A DNA stretch of 7,198 nt from Phenylobacterium sp. (GCA_028290925.1 JAQGIX010000207.1:1-7198); one strand, 5' to 3'; shown: positions 1 through 6,575, counted from the stretch's first letter. Notes: a model not told the origin generated them from the sequence alone. Numbers and translations are program-made.

Positions 1-326
1 GTTTGCGGGATCGCGGCGTCCGGCTCGGCTGGAGCCGCCGCGCCCTTCGACATGTCCATGCCGGGCATGCTCGCCGCGCTGGAAGCTGCGGCGGGCCGGG
101 CCGGCGCCACGGGCATCGTCATCCCCGGCATCGCGGACATGTCGTGGCCGGCATGCGGCGCGGCGGGTTTCTTGGCCTTCGGCTTCTTAGCGGGCTTGAC
201 CTTGGCCGTCGGCTTCGGTTTGGCGGCCGGCATCGTCATGCCGGGCATGTTGGGGTCCATCGGCTGGGCGGCGGCCGGCGCGGCCCACAGCAGCGGAAGC
301 GCGGCGACCAGGGCAAGGCGGTTCAT
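1..326 (-). CDS. copB: Copper resistance protein B, N-terminal part (runs off the left edge)
   Basis: Only the first 108 codons are inside the window. The frame opens with a Sec-type signal peptide (MNRLALVAALPLLWAAPAAA, likely cleaved before QPMDP) and continues as a low-complexity segment. That segment has MPGM, MTMP, HAGHDMS and MPGMDMS motifs separated by an Ala/Pro/Lys-rich linker (about residues 36-56). Methionine/histidine clusters of this kind are typical of the N-terminus of CopB/PcoB, an outer-membrane beta-barrel protein that binds copper; the barrel would lie to the left of the window. The ATG overlaps the copA stop as ATGA. A very strong Shine-Dalgarno (GGAGGGAGG, 333-341) sits 6 bases upstream, inside the end of copA. 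The identification rests on the Met-rich leader plus its position directly after copA, because no barrel sequence is visible. Another Met-rich periplasmic copper protein is the alternative. Confidence 0.82.
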   Translation of the reverse strand, partial: MNRLALVAALPLLWAAPAAAQPMDPNMPGMTMPAAKPKPTAKVKPAKKPKAKKPAAPHAGHDMSAMPGMTMPVAPARPAAASSAASMPGMDMSKGAAAPAEPDAAIPQ

Positions 327-2116
327 GCCGCGCCTCCCTCCAGCGGCCGCACGGCGAACACCTGGAACATGCCGGCGTGCATGTGGAACAGCATGTGGCA
401 GTGGAAGGCCCAGTCCCCCGGGACCGGCGTGAAATCCCAGGAGACCTTGCCCCCGGGCAGGACGTTGATCGTGTGCTTGCGCGGCCGGTGGCCGGGCGGG
501 GCGCCCTGGACCACGTCGAAGAAATGCCCGTGCAGGTGGATCGGGTGGGTCATCATGGTGTCGTTGATCAGCGTCACCCGCACCCGCTCGCCGTCGCGGA
601 AGGCGTAAGGCCTGGTGGTCTCGCTGAACTTCTCCCCGTCGAAGCCCCACATGAACCGCTCCATGTTGCCGGTCAGGTGGATGTCCAGCGCCCGCGTCGG
701 CGTGCGCGGGTCCGGATTGGGCTCCAACGCGATCAGGTCGCGATAGACCAGCACCCGGTGGCCGACGCTCTCCAGACCCTGGCCGGGGTCCCCCGTCCGG
801 TCGAGCGGCATGGGCGCGATCATCTGCACGCCGGGGCCGAGCTTGACGTTCGGGGCGTTCAGCGGATTGAGCATCGACATGTCCATGCCGGGCATGGCGC
901 CCATCACGTCGGACCCACGGGGTTTCGGCGGCGCCATGCCGGGCGGCGCGACTGCAGTCTGCGGCATGCTCATCCCGGGCATGCCCCCTCCGCCCATGGC
1001 GCCCATGCCCATGCCCATGTCCCGCATGGTGGCCAGCGGGCGCGGGCGCAGCGGCGGCACGGGCGCGGTCATGCCTTCGCGCGGCGCCAGCGTTGCGCGG
1101 CCCATGCCGGAGCGGTCGACCGCCTCGGCCACCAGCGTGAAGGCCTTGTCCTCGCTCGGCTGGACGATGACGTCGTAGGTCTCGGCGTTGCCGATCTGGA
1201 ACTCGTCGACCTCGACCAGCCGCACGTTCTGGCCGTCGGCCGCCACCACGGTCATCTTCAGGCCGGGGATGCGGACGTCGAAGACGGTCTGAGCGCCGGC
1301 GTTGATGAACCGCAGCCGGACGCGCTCACCGGGCTTGAACAGCGCCGTCCAGTTGTCCTTCGGCCCGTGGCCGTTGATCAGGTAGGTGTAGATGGCCCCG
1401 GTGCCGTCGGAGATGTCGGTCGGGTCCATGAGCATCTTGCCCCACCCGATCCGTTCCCGCAGCGTCTTGTCCTTCGCGGCCAGGAGGCTCGCTACCGTCT
1501 CGTGCTGGTAGTTGAAGGCCCCACCCTGCTGCTTGAGCTTCACGAAGATCCCGTGGGCATGCAGGAAGCTGAAGTCCGACAGCATGACCACATATTCGCG
1601 GTCGAACTGAACCGGATCGGGGTCCTTGGGCTCGATGACGATCGGGCCGTAGAGTCCCTCCTGCTCCTGCAGGCCGGAGTGGCTGTGGTACCAGTAGGTG
1701 CCGCTCTGCTTGACCGGGAACTCGTAGACGAAGGTCTCGCCGGCCGGGATGCCCGGGAAGGCCACGCCCGGCACGCCGTCCATCTGGAACGGAACCAGCA
1801 TCCCGTGCCAGTGGATCGAGGCGGTCTCCATCAGCCGGTTGGTCACCGACAGCCGCACGGTCTGACCTTCCTTCAGGCGGATCAGCGGCGCCGGCAGCGA
1901 CCCGTTGACGGTCACCGCATGTCCCGCCCGGCCATCGACCGTCCAGGCGGCGTGCGCGATGGTCAGGGCGATGTCGGAGCCGGAGACCGTCGGCATCGCC
2001 GGGCTCGCACCCAACGGCGCGCCTTGCGCCCACGACGGCAGGAGACTGGTGACCGCGAGCCCGCCCCCGGCCAAGGCGGCCCCGCGCAGCAACCGTCGCC
2101 GATCGAGGTCTCTCAT
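323..2116 (-). CDS. copA: Copper resistance multicopper oxidase CopA, Tat-exported
   Basis: This is a 597-residue periplasmic multicopper oxidase of the CopA/PcoA type, the usual family length, thought to oxidise Cu(I) and sequester copper. The chosen ATG begins MRDLDRRRLLRGAALAGGG, a twin-arginine signal with the cleavage region near SWAQG (28-32). The reading frame stays open upstream to 2194, but that extension has no Shine-Dalgarno and would bury the signal peptide. Copper-ligand motifs are complete: HWH (102-104), HSH (144-146), HPIHLHG (524-530), and HCH (572-574) with H578 and the type-1 axial candidate M583. Residues about 364-415 are a methionine-rich insert (MGMGMGAMGG, MPGMSMP, MGAMPGMDMSM) typical of copper-binding CopA proteins. 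It is followed by copB with an ATGA overlap. Copper-responsive control is expected, but no clear CueR- or CopR-type site is seen. Confidence 0.95.
   Translation of the reverse strand: MRDLDRRRLLRGAALAGGGLAVTSLLPSWAQGAPLGASPAMPTVSGSDIALTIAHAAWTVDGRAGHAVTVNGSLPAPLIRLKEGQTVRLSVTNRLMETASIHWHGMLVPFQMDGVPGVAFPGIPAGETFVYEFPVKQSGTYWYHSHSGLQEQEGLYGPIVIEPKDPDPVQFDREYVVMLSDFSFLHAHGIFVKLKQQGGAFNYQHETVASLLAAKDKTLRERIGWGKMLMDPTDISDGTGAIYTYLINGHGPKDNWTALFKPGERVRLRFINAGAQTVFDVRIPGLKMTVVAADGQNVRLVEVDEFQIGNAETYDVIVQPSEDKAFTLVAEAVDRSGMGRATLAPREGMTAPVPPLRPRPLATMRDMGMGMGAMGGGGMPGMSMPQTAVAPPGMAPPKPRGSDVMGAMPGMDMSMLNPLNAPNVKLGPGVQMIAPMPLDRTGDPGQGLESVGHRVLVYRDLIALEPNPDPRTPTRALDIHLTGNMERFMWGFDGEKFSETTRPYAFRDGERVRVTLINDTMMTHPIHLHGHFFDVVQGAPPGHRPRKHTINVLPGGKVSWDFTPVPGDWAFHCHMLFHMHAGMFQVFAVRPLEGGAA
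333..341 (-). promoter_or_regulatory. Strong ribosome binding site for copB inside the 3' end of copA
   Basis: Read on the minus strand this is GGAGGGAGG, ending 6 bases before the ATG at 326. With the ATGA overlap it fixes the copB start and suggests independent, strong initiation as well as translational coupling. Confidence 0.75.
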
Positions 2117-2324
2117 GGGATTGTCCAGGCTGGCCGGCGGGGTCGGAACCCATCCGTTCGCGTGACACATAGGCCGCGTTCGCCGTCGCCCCAAGGCGTG
2201 GAATTCAATCGCAGTCTACACGCAGGCGTGCGGCTCGGACTTGTGGCAAGGCGCAAAAACGGCAAGCCTGTCGCGCGGCGGAGCCTTCCGGGTCGATGAA
2301 GCCCTGCACGCTTGGAAGCGGGAC
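2117..2324. promoter_or_regulatory. Divergent intergenic region between copA and the acetyltransferase operon
   Basis: These 208 bases must carry the start signals for both divergent operons. I see no convincing -35/-10 pair in either direction. The one structured element is the perfect 5-bp inverted repeat cacgc-ag-gcgtg at 2219-2230, about 100 bases upstream of both starts. It could be an operator. No regulator gene is present in the window. Confidence 0.35.
2314..2318 (+). promoter_or_regulatory. Ribosome binding site setting the acetyltransferase start at 2325
   Basis: GGAAG lies 6 bases before the ATG at 2325. It favours this start over the in-frame ATG at 2241, which would add 28 residues without resemblance to a GNAT domain. 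Confidence 0.6.
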
Positions 2325-2960
2325 ATGGATATTGAAGCGCTGAGGCGCGAGGCCCAGGCTCCGGTCACGGCGACGCGGGCGCAAATCCACGGCGCGGCGC
2401 GCGATCTCGCCGCGGCCTTCGTGGACGATCCTCTGTTCAACTGGTTCATGCGCGACGACGCCCGCCGCGACGCCGCGCGCGAGCGGTTCTTCAAGGTGCT
2501 CCTCAAGGAGGTCGCCTTCCCGGACGGGCGGATCCAGCGACCCGCCAGCGGCGGGGCCGCGGCGGTGTGGATCGCCTCGGAAAACCTCGGGGCGCAGCCG
2601 ATACACCGCGAATTGCGGGGTCTGCCCATGCTGTTGAACGCCACGGGCCTGTCGCGGTTTTGGCTGCTGGCGCTCCGCAAGGCCATGGACGGCCACCACC
2701 CGATGGCGCGTCCGCACGACTACCTGTGGTTCCTCGGCGTGCGGCCCGACGCCCAGGGGCACGGCCTGGGCTCGCGGCTGCTGGGCGCCCAGACCGCCCA
2801 GATGGACGCGCGTGGGCGCGCCAGCTTCCTGGAGACGGCCACGCCGCGAAACCTGCCGCTCTACCAAAGGCACGGCTACGAGATCGTCGCGGAGTATCGG
2901 CCGGCCCCCGACGCGCCGGTCTGCTGGGGGATGTGGCGCGAGCCGGCGCGGGCGGCATGA
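2325..2960 (+). CDS. GNAT family N-acetyltransferase
   Basis: A 211-residue cytoplasmic acetyltransferase of the Gcn5-related (GNAT) superfamily, which moves the acetyl group of acetyl-CoA to an amine. The N-terminal third (AARDLAAAFVDDPLFNWFM, about residues 24-42) matches the opening helix of GNATs that begin with an 'AF..DPL..W' motif. Motif A is clear: the beta strand YLWFLGVRPDA, then the CoA pyrophosphate loop QGHGLG (144-149) and SRLL. Motif B follows as FLETATPRNLPLYQRHGYE (from F168), with the conserved Tyr (Y180) and the final HGYE strand. It starts at ATG 2325 behind GGAAG. Its stop overlaps the next start as ATGA, so it is translationally coupled to the dimethylformamidase-like protein. 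The acceptor substrate is unknown. A small amine or an amide-derived amine would fit the neighbour, but that is speculation. Confidence 0.88.
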   Translation: MDIEALRREAQAPVTATRAQIHGAARDLAAAFVDDPLFNWFMRDDARRDAARERFFKVLLKEVAFPDGRIQRPASGGAAAVWIASENLGAQPIHRELRGLPMLLNATGLSRFWLLALRKAMDGHHPMARPHDYLWFLGVRPDAQGHGLGSRLLGAQTAQMDARGRASFLETATPRNLPLYQRHGYEIVAEYRPAPDAPVCWGMWREPARAA

Positions 2961-4504
2961 TCGCCTGCTATACGGACCGAACGGCGCTCAGGCCCGGCGA
3001 GGGATTTTCGCTCCACGCCTCGACCGATCAGGGCCCCTGCCGCCTCGAGCTGGTCCGGGTCGGGGCGACGCGCGAGACACTGCTGGTGCGCGAGGATATC
3101 GCCGTCGAGGCTCATCCGACGCCGGACGACGCCGACCGCAACGGCTGCCGTTGGCCGCGCGCCGCGACGGTCGAGATCGGCGCGGACTGGCCCAGCGGTT
3201 ACTACGACCTGGTGCTGACCAACGCCGCCGGCGAGGCGGCGCATCACTTCATCTGCGTGAAGGCCTCGCCCGCGAACCGCCGCCGCATGGTCCTCGTCCT
3301 GACCACCAACACCTGGCACGCCTACAACTACTGGGGCGGCGCCAGCGCCTATTGCGACGTGGAGGCGCTGATGTCCCGGCGGGCCAGCTTGCCCGAGGCG
3401 ATGGCCGGGGCGATCGGCGTGCTGTCCACCCAGCGGCCGTTCCCGCCCCTTCTGCTGGCCGCGCCTGAGGAGATGCCGCGGCTGGTCAATCTCGAGAAGC
3501 GCGGCTTCGAGCAGCGCCCCTGGGCCGGCGCCGATCCGGCCTGGTCGCGGGCCCACGGCCAGTCGCCCTACGACGGCTCCGCCGGCTACCTGAACAAGTG
3601 GGAGCACATCTTCGTCCGCTGGGCGGAGGCCGCGGGCTACGAGTTCGACTACCTCACCGACCACGACCTCGACGCCGATCCCGAGGCGCTCGACCCCTAT
3701 GATGTCGTCCTGCTGGTCGGCCACAGCGAGTACTGGTCGGGGCCGCAGCGCGACCGCATCGAGGCCTTCGTCGACGGCGGCGGACGGCTGGCGATCTTCT
3801 CGGGCAACACCGCCTTCTGGAAGGTCCGCTGGGACGACGAAGGCCGCACGCTGGTCTGCCACAAATGGCGGGGCGAAACCGCCGAGGCCGTCGACCCGGC
3901 GCAGGCGACCCATCTGTGGTCGCATCCGATGTTCCAGCGGCCGGAGGCGCAGATCACCGGCCTCAGCTTCATCTTCGGCGGATACCACCGGCTGGGCCTG
4001 TGCGCGGCCCGCGGGGCCGGCGGCTACACCGTCTACCGCCCCGGCCATTGGGCGCTGGAGGGCTGCGACCTTTATTGGGGGGACCTCTTCGGGGACCAGG
4101 TCCCACTGCTCGGTTATGAGAACGATGGCTGTCCCATCGCCTTCGGCGACGACGGCCTGCCTGCGCCGCGGCCGGGCCTGGGCGTGCCGGACGGCCTGGA
4201 GATCGTGGCGATGGCGCCGGCCGCCTTCGCGGAGTCGCCCAGCCCCTATCGACCGCTGATCCCGCCGGAGCAGCTGGACGTGGTCGCCCAGATCGCCTTC
4301 GGAGACGACAGCCCGGATGCCCAGGCGCGCGTCCTGCGCGGTCACGCGGTGATGGCGAGCTTCCGTCGTGGCAAAGGTGAAGTGTTCAATGCCGGCACGA
4401 CCGAATGGGCGCACGGCCTGGCCGCCCGGGACCCGTTCGTTGAGCGGATCACCCGCAATGTGCTGGAGCGATTCCAGATCGCGACCGCCGACGAGGCGGC
4501 CTGA
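2957..4504 (+). CDS. N,N-dimethylformamidase large (beta) subunit family protein
   Basis: A 515-residue protein starting at the ATG that overlaps the upstream stop (ATGA). The open frame extends further upstream, but only as a shadow of the acetyltransferase gene. Residues about 1-107 look like an all-beta sandwich (WPSGYYDLVLTN, HHFICVK). From about 112 onward it matches the C-terminal domain of the DMFase large subunit: TTNTWHAYNYWGG (116-128), YEFDYLTDHDL, then YDVVLLVGHSEYW with HSEY at 256-259, GGGRLAIFSGNTAFWKVRW (274-292), and FNAGTTEWAHGL near the end. DMFase uses a mononuclear iron held by tyrosines and a glutamate; Y123/Y125 and H256-x-E258 are the best visible candidates here, assigned without an alignment. 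No signal peptide or membrane segment is seen. It is clearly shorter than the roughly 760-residue DMFase large subunit, and no small-subunit gene is adjacent, so dimethylformamide itself may not be the substrate. Some other amide hydrolysis, or a non-enzymatic role, is possible. Confidence 0.82.
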   Translation: MIACYTDRTALRPGEGFSLHASTDQGPCRLELVRVGATRETLLVREDIAVEAHPTPDDADRNGCRWPRAATVEIGADWPSGYYDLVLTNAAGEAAHHFICVKASPANRRRMVLVLTTNTWHAYNYWGGASAYCDVEALMSRRASLPEAMAGAIGVLSTQRPFPPLLLAAPEEMPRLVNLEKRGFEQRPWAGADPAWSRAHGQSPYDGSAGYLNKWEHIFVRWAEAAGYEFDYLTDHDLDADPEALDPYDVVLLVGHSEYWSGPQRDRIEAFVDGGGRLAIFSGNTAFWKVRWDDEGRTLVCHKWRGETAEAVDPAQATHLWSHPMFQRPEAQITGLSFIFGGYHRLGLCAARGAGGYTVYRPGHWALEGCDLYWGDLFGDQVPLLGYENDGCPIAFGDDGLPAPRPGLGVPDGLEIVAMAPAAFAESPSPYRPLIPPEQLDVVAQIAFGDDSPDAQARVLRGHAVMASFRRGKGEVFNAGTTEWAHGLAARDPFVERITRNVLERFQIATADEAA

Positions 4505-4510
4505 GGGCGT

Positions 4511-4532
4511 GCGCCGGTTTTGAATCCGGCGC
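4511..4532 (+). terminator. GC-rich hairpin after the GNAT/DMFase-like operon
   Basis: A perfect 7-bp stem (gcgccgg / ccggcgc) around an 8-base loop (ttttgaat), beginning 6 bases after the stop codon. It is followed by ctttg rather than a real T-run, so intrinsic termination is uncertain. On the opposite strand it lies just beyond the tRNA 3' end and could serve there too. Confidence 0.4.
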
Positions 4533-4556
4533 CTTTGCCGCAACGCCGGCTTGCCT

Positions 4557-4616
4557 TGGTGCCCCAGGTCGGACTCGAACCAACACGTCCTCGCGGACAA
4601 CAGATTTTGAGTCTAT
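4557..4616 (-). tRNA. 3' fragment of tRNA-Leu(CAA), probable integration scar (attL)
   Basis: Read on the minus strand, the order is: anticodon stem ATAGA/TCTGT (4612-4616 and 4600-4604, one G-T pair) around loop CTCAAAA (anticodon CAA at 4609-4607); a class II variable arm GTCC-GCGA-GGAC (4598-4587); the T arm GTTGG-TTCGAGT-CCGAC (4584-4568); and the acceptor strand CTGGGGC with ACCA (4567-4557). The long variable arm with CAA identifies leucine. The D arm and the 5' acceptor strand, which should read GCCCCAG, are absent: the sequence further along (4617 onward) is AT-rich and unrelated. The piece is therefore not a working tRNA. A 3' piece broken near the anticodon, next to a recombinase gene, is the typical mark of an element integrated into a tRNA gene. 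The intact copy would be expected at the far end, outside the window. Confidence 0.88.
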
Positions 4617-4666
4617 TCGAAGACCATGTATCATATTGAATTGAAAGGAGAAACTTCATTGTCGAG

Positions 4667-4692
4667 GTGCTAGTGTGCTAATGAATGTGCTA
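4667..4692 (+). repeat. Three direct copies of gtgcta upstream of the recombinase
   Basis: gtgcta occurs at 4667-4672, 4675-4680 and 4687-4692, start-to-start spacings 8 and 12. The last two copies extend to tgtgcta. They lie 48-73 bases before the recombinase ATG and could be a binding site for the recombinase or a regulator. The function is inferred from position only. Confidence 0.4.
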
Positions 4693-4729
4693 GGGAGACT
4701 GTGAGAGCATCTCGCGATTTTCAATCCGC

Positions 4730-4733
4730 GGAG
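4730..4733 (+). promoter_or_regulatory. Ribosome binding site setting the recombinase start at 4740
   Basis: GGAG lies 6 bases before the ATG at 4740. The alternative in-frame GTG at 4701 has GGGAG only 3 bases upstream, which is too close, and would add 13 residues not seen in front of resolvase domains. Confidence 0.6.
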
Positions 4734-4739
4734 CTCCCA

Positions 4740-6575
4740 ATGCCTCAAATCGACCTCTCCAGACGTGCTGTTGAATATCTCCGGATGTCGACCGAGCACC
4801 AGCGATACTCGATAGCCAATCAGCGAAGCGCCATCGCCACCTACGCGGAAGAGCGCCGCTACGAAATCGTCCGAAGCTATGAGGACGCCGGTAAGAGCGG
4901 GCTGACCCTCAAGGGACGCGACGGCCTACAGCGGCTCCTCGCCGACACGCTAGGCCCGTTCCGAGACTTTTCGGCAATTATCGTCCTCGACGTGAGCCGA
5001 TGGGGACGCTTCCAAGATCCCGACCAAGCCGCCCACTACGAGTATCTTTGCCGACAAGCCGGCGTACGCATCATCTATTGCGCGGAGCCGTTCGTCGACG
5101 ATCTCGGCCCGATGTCGAGCGTCCTAAAGAACCTAAAGCGAGTGATGGCCGCCGAGTACAGTCGCGAACTCTCCGTCAAGCTATCTCGCGCCCGCCTCCA
5201 ACAGGCCCGCCTGGGCTTTCGTCAAGGGGGCCCAATCACCTACGGGTTCCGACGACAGCTCGTCTCGGAAGACGGTCAGCCGCGACAATTCCTCGAGCGT
5301 GGCCATCAGAAGGCACTGCGAGGCGAGCGTGTCCGCTTCGCGCTAGGTCAGGAAGAGGAACTAGCCACCATCCGTCGGATGTTCGAGCTCTACCTACGCC
5401 CGAAAGCCACCTTCGCTGGCATTGCGCGGACCCTGAACGACGAAGGCATTCCAAGCGGCACTGGCGGCCCGTGGCAGGCAACGAGAATTGCCCGGCTGCT
5501 CCGCAACGAGCTGTTCATTGGCCAGTTCACCTTCAACAAAATTTCCAAGCCTCTGCGCGGCCCGCCGATCCGAAACCCAGAGAGCGATTGGGTTCGCGTG
5601 AGGGTATCCGACCCGATCGTGGCGCCAGCGACCTTCAAGCGCGTCCAGAAGCTCGCGCGTCCTGGCGGCCGCAAGCGTTTCACGGATGATGAGATGCTGG
5701 ATCGCCTTCGCCACATCCTGGCTCGGGAGGGACGTCTATCCCCGGCCTTGATCGACCGGAACCGCGGCACCCCCGCAGCAGCCACCTACGAGAAGCACTT
5801 CGGTTCAATCCGAAATGCGTACGCCCTCATCGGATATGAAAAGCCCCCGCTTCGTTGGCGGCCCGAATTGGGTGGCTACTGGACCAACGAGGCGATTCTC
5901 GATGGCGTCCGCGCCGTGCATGCAGATCGTGGATATGTCAGCGCAGCGTTGCTCGAAGAGGTGAAGGGTGCGCCGAGCTACGCAACCGTTCGAAAGAGAT
6001 TCGGGAGCCTGCGAGCCTGCTACGAATTGGCCGGCCTTCCGCACCGACCGTCAGATCTAGTCCTTGCCGCCCATTCACGGCGGCGGGTGCGCCTGCACGG
6101 TGAGGCGGCGACAGACGATATGCTTGATGCCCTTCGCACGGTCTTGCAACGCCATGGACGGCTGTCCACCAGCATCGTCAACGCCGCGCCTGAAGCTTGG
6201 TCGGCGTCATCCTATGTCCGCATTTTTGGAACGCTTCGAAACGCCTTTGCGCAAATTGGCTATGCGGCGCCGCCCTACGTCAACGTCCGCGATGACGGCC
6301 GCCGCACGTCGCGGGAATTCCTGATCGAGGGACTCAAACGGCTCTTGTCAACGCATGGCTACGTCAGCGGCAAACTGATCAACCAGGACCCCGAGCTGCC
6401 ACATGAATGGGTCTATCGCGACAGGTTTGGAAGCCTCCTAGAGGCGTATCAGCTTGTGGGGTGGACGCTCACGCGAGGCCAGCTCAATACACTTGGGAAA
6501 GTAGTAAAGCTGGGGTCGCCAGAGTTAGTCCGCGAAGCTGTTGCACGGGCGAAGGCAGGTTGTTGGGCTAGTTGA
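4740..6575 (+). CDS. Large serine recombinase with four C-terminal HNH-associated-type repeats
   Basis: A 611-residue site-specific recombinase that would cut and rejoin DNA through a serine-DNA link. The resolvase catalytic domain covers about residues 8-150: AVEYLRMSTEHQ with nucleophile Ser17 and Arg15, DVSRWGR (84-90) supplying the active-site arginines, and an MAAEYSRELSVKLSRA helix. A recombinase domain follows (about 160-310; GPITYGFRR, the segment from G203, RNELFIGQFTFNK near 255). The expected Cys4 zinc ribbon is missing: there are no paired cysteines. Instead there are four repeats at 316-366, 383-433, 458-508 and 524-575, each of pattern 'LxxLRxxLxxxGRLSxxLI...YxxxFGSLRxAYxLxGY'. 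This resembles the homing-endonuclease-associated repeat (HNH_repeat), a small DNA-binding unit. A 36-residue tail ends AKAGCWAS. Its location beside the tRNA scar makes it the likely integrase of the element, though serine integrases rarely use tRNA genes. Confidence 0.92.
   Translation: MPQIDLSRRAVEYLRMSTEHQRYSIANQRSAIATYAEERRYEIVRSYEDAGKSGLTLKGRDGLQRLLADTLGPFRDFSAIIVLDVSRWGRFQDPDQAAHYEYLCRQAGVRIIYCAEPFVDDLGPMSSVLKNLKRVMAAEYSRELSVKLSRARLQQARLGFRQGGPITYGFRRQLVSEDGQPRQFLERGHQKALRGERVRFALGQEEELATIRRMFELYLRPKATFAGIARTLNDEGIPSGTGGPWQATRIARLLRNELFIGQFTFNKISKPLRGPPIRNPESDWVRVRVSDPIVAPATFKRVQKLARPGGRKRFTDDEMLDRLRHILAREGRLSPALIDRNRGTPAAATYEKHFGSIRNAYALIGYEKPPLRWRPELGGYWTNEAILDGVRAVHADRGYVSAALLEEVKGAPSYATVRKRFGSLRACYELAGLPHRPSDLVLAAHSRRRVRLHGEAATDDMLDALRTVLQRHGRLSTSIVNAAPEAWSASSYVRIFGTLRNAFAQIGYAAPPYVNVRDDGRRTSREFLIEGLKRLLSTHGYVSGKLINQDPELPHEWVYRDRFGSLLEAYQLVGWTLTRGQLNTLGKVVKLGSPELVREAVARAKAGCWAS
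5685..6464 (+). repeat. Four tandem protein repeats in the recombinase C-terminus
   Basis: The units are at 5685-5837, 5886-6038, 6111-6263 and 6309-6464, three of 51 codons and one of 52, with linkers of 15-24 codons. They share a hydrophobic first helix (MLDRLRHIL, ILDGVRAVH, MLDALRTVL, LIEGLKRLL), a central G-[RY]-[LV]-S, and a closing FG[ST]L/I-x-x-[AC]-[YF]-x-[LQ]-[IVA]-G[YLW]. The similarity is in protein; the DNA copies have diverged, so this is an old duplication rather than a recent one. Confidence 0.85.

Larger units (their letters stand above)
4617..4739 (+). promoter_or_regulatory. AT-rich leader of the recombinase gene
   Basis: This 123-base stretch between the tRNA scar and the recombinase start is markedly more AT-rich than the chromosome to its left. 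It should hold the recombinase promoter and possibly recombinase binding sites of the attachment site. I could not pick a convincing -35/-10 pair. Confidence 0.45.

Noticed and set aside
2117..2194. N-terminal extension of CopA to an upstream ATG
   Set aside because: It would place 26 residues before the twin-arginine signal peptide, and it has no ribosome binding site.
377..2299. 640-codon open frame on the plus strand opposite copA
   Set aside because: It is the antisense shadow of copA in GC-rich DNA: His/Arg/Gly-rich translation with no domain, while the minus strand has complete copper-oxidase motifs.
2876..4600. 574-codon minus-strand frame opposite the DMFase-like gene
   Set aside because: Its translation is Arg/Gly/Ala-rich without recognisable motifs, and it runs through the tRNA fragment. 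The plus strand encodes a clear family member.
4600..4700. Group I intron interrupting tRNA-Leu
   Set aside because: Such introns break the anticodon loop, whereas here the loop and a full 5-bp anticodon stem can be drawn and the missing part is the D arm and 5' strand. No 5' exon is found in the window.
4516..4728. Similar words ggttttgaatccg (4516-4528) and gattttcaatccg (4716-4728) flanking the tRNA scar as possible att repeats
   Set aside because: They match at 11 of 13 bases only, the first is part of a hairpin, and the tRNA-based site explains the boundary better.
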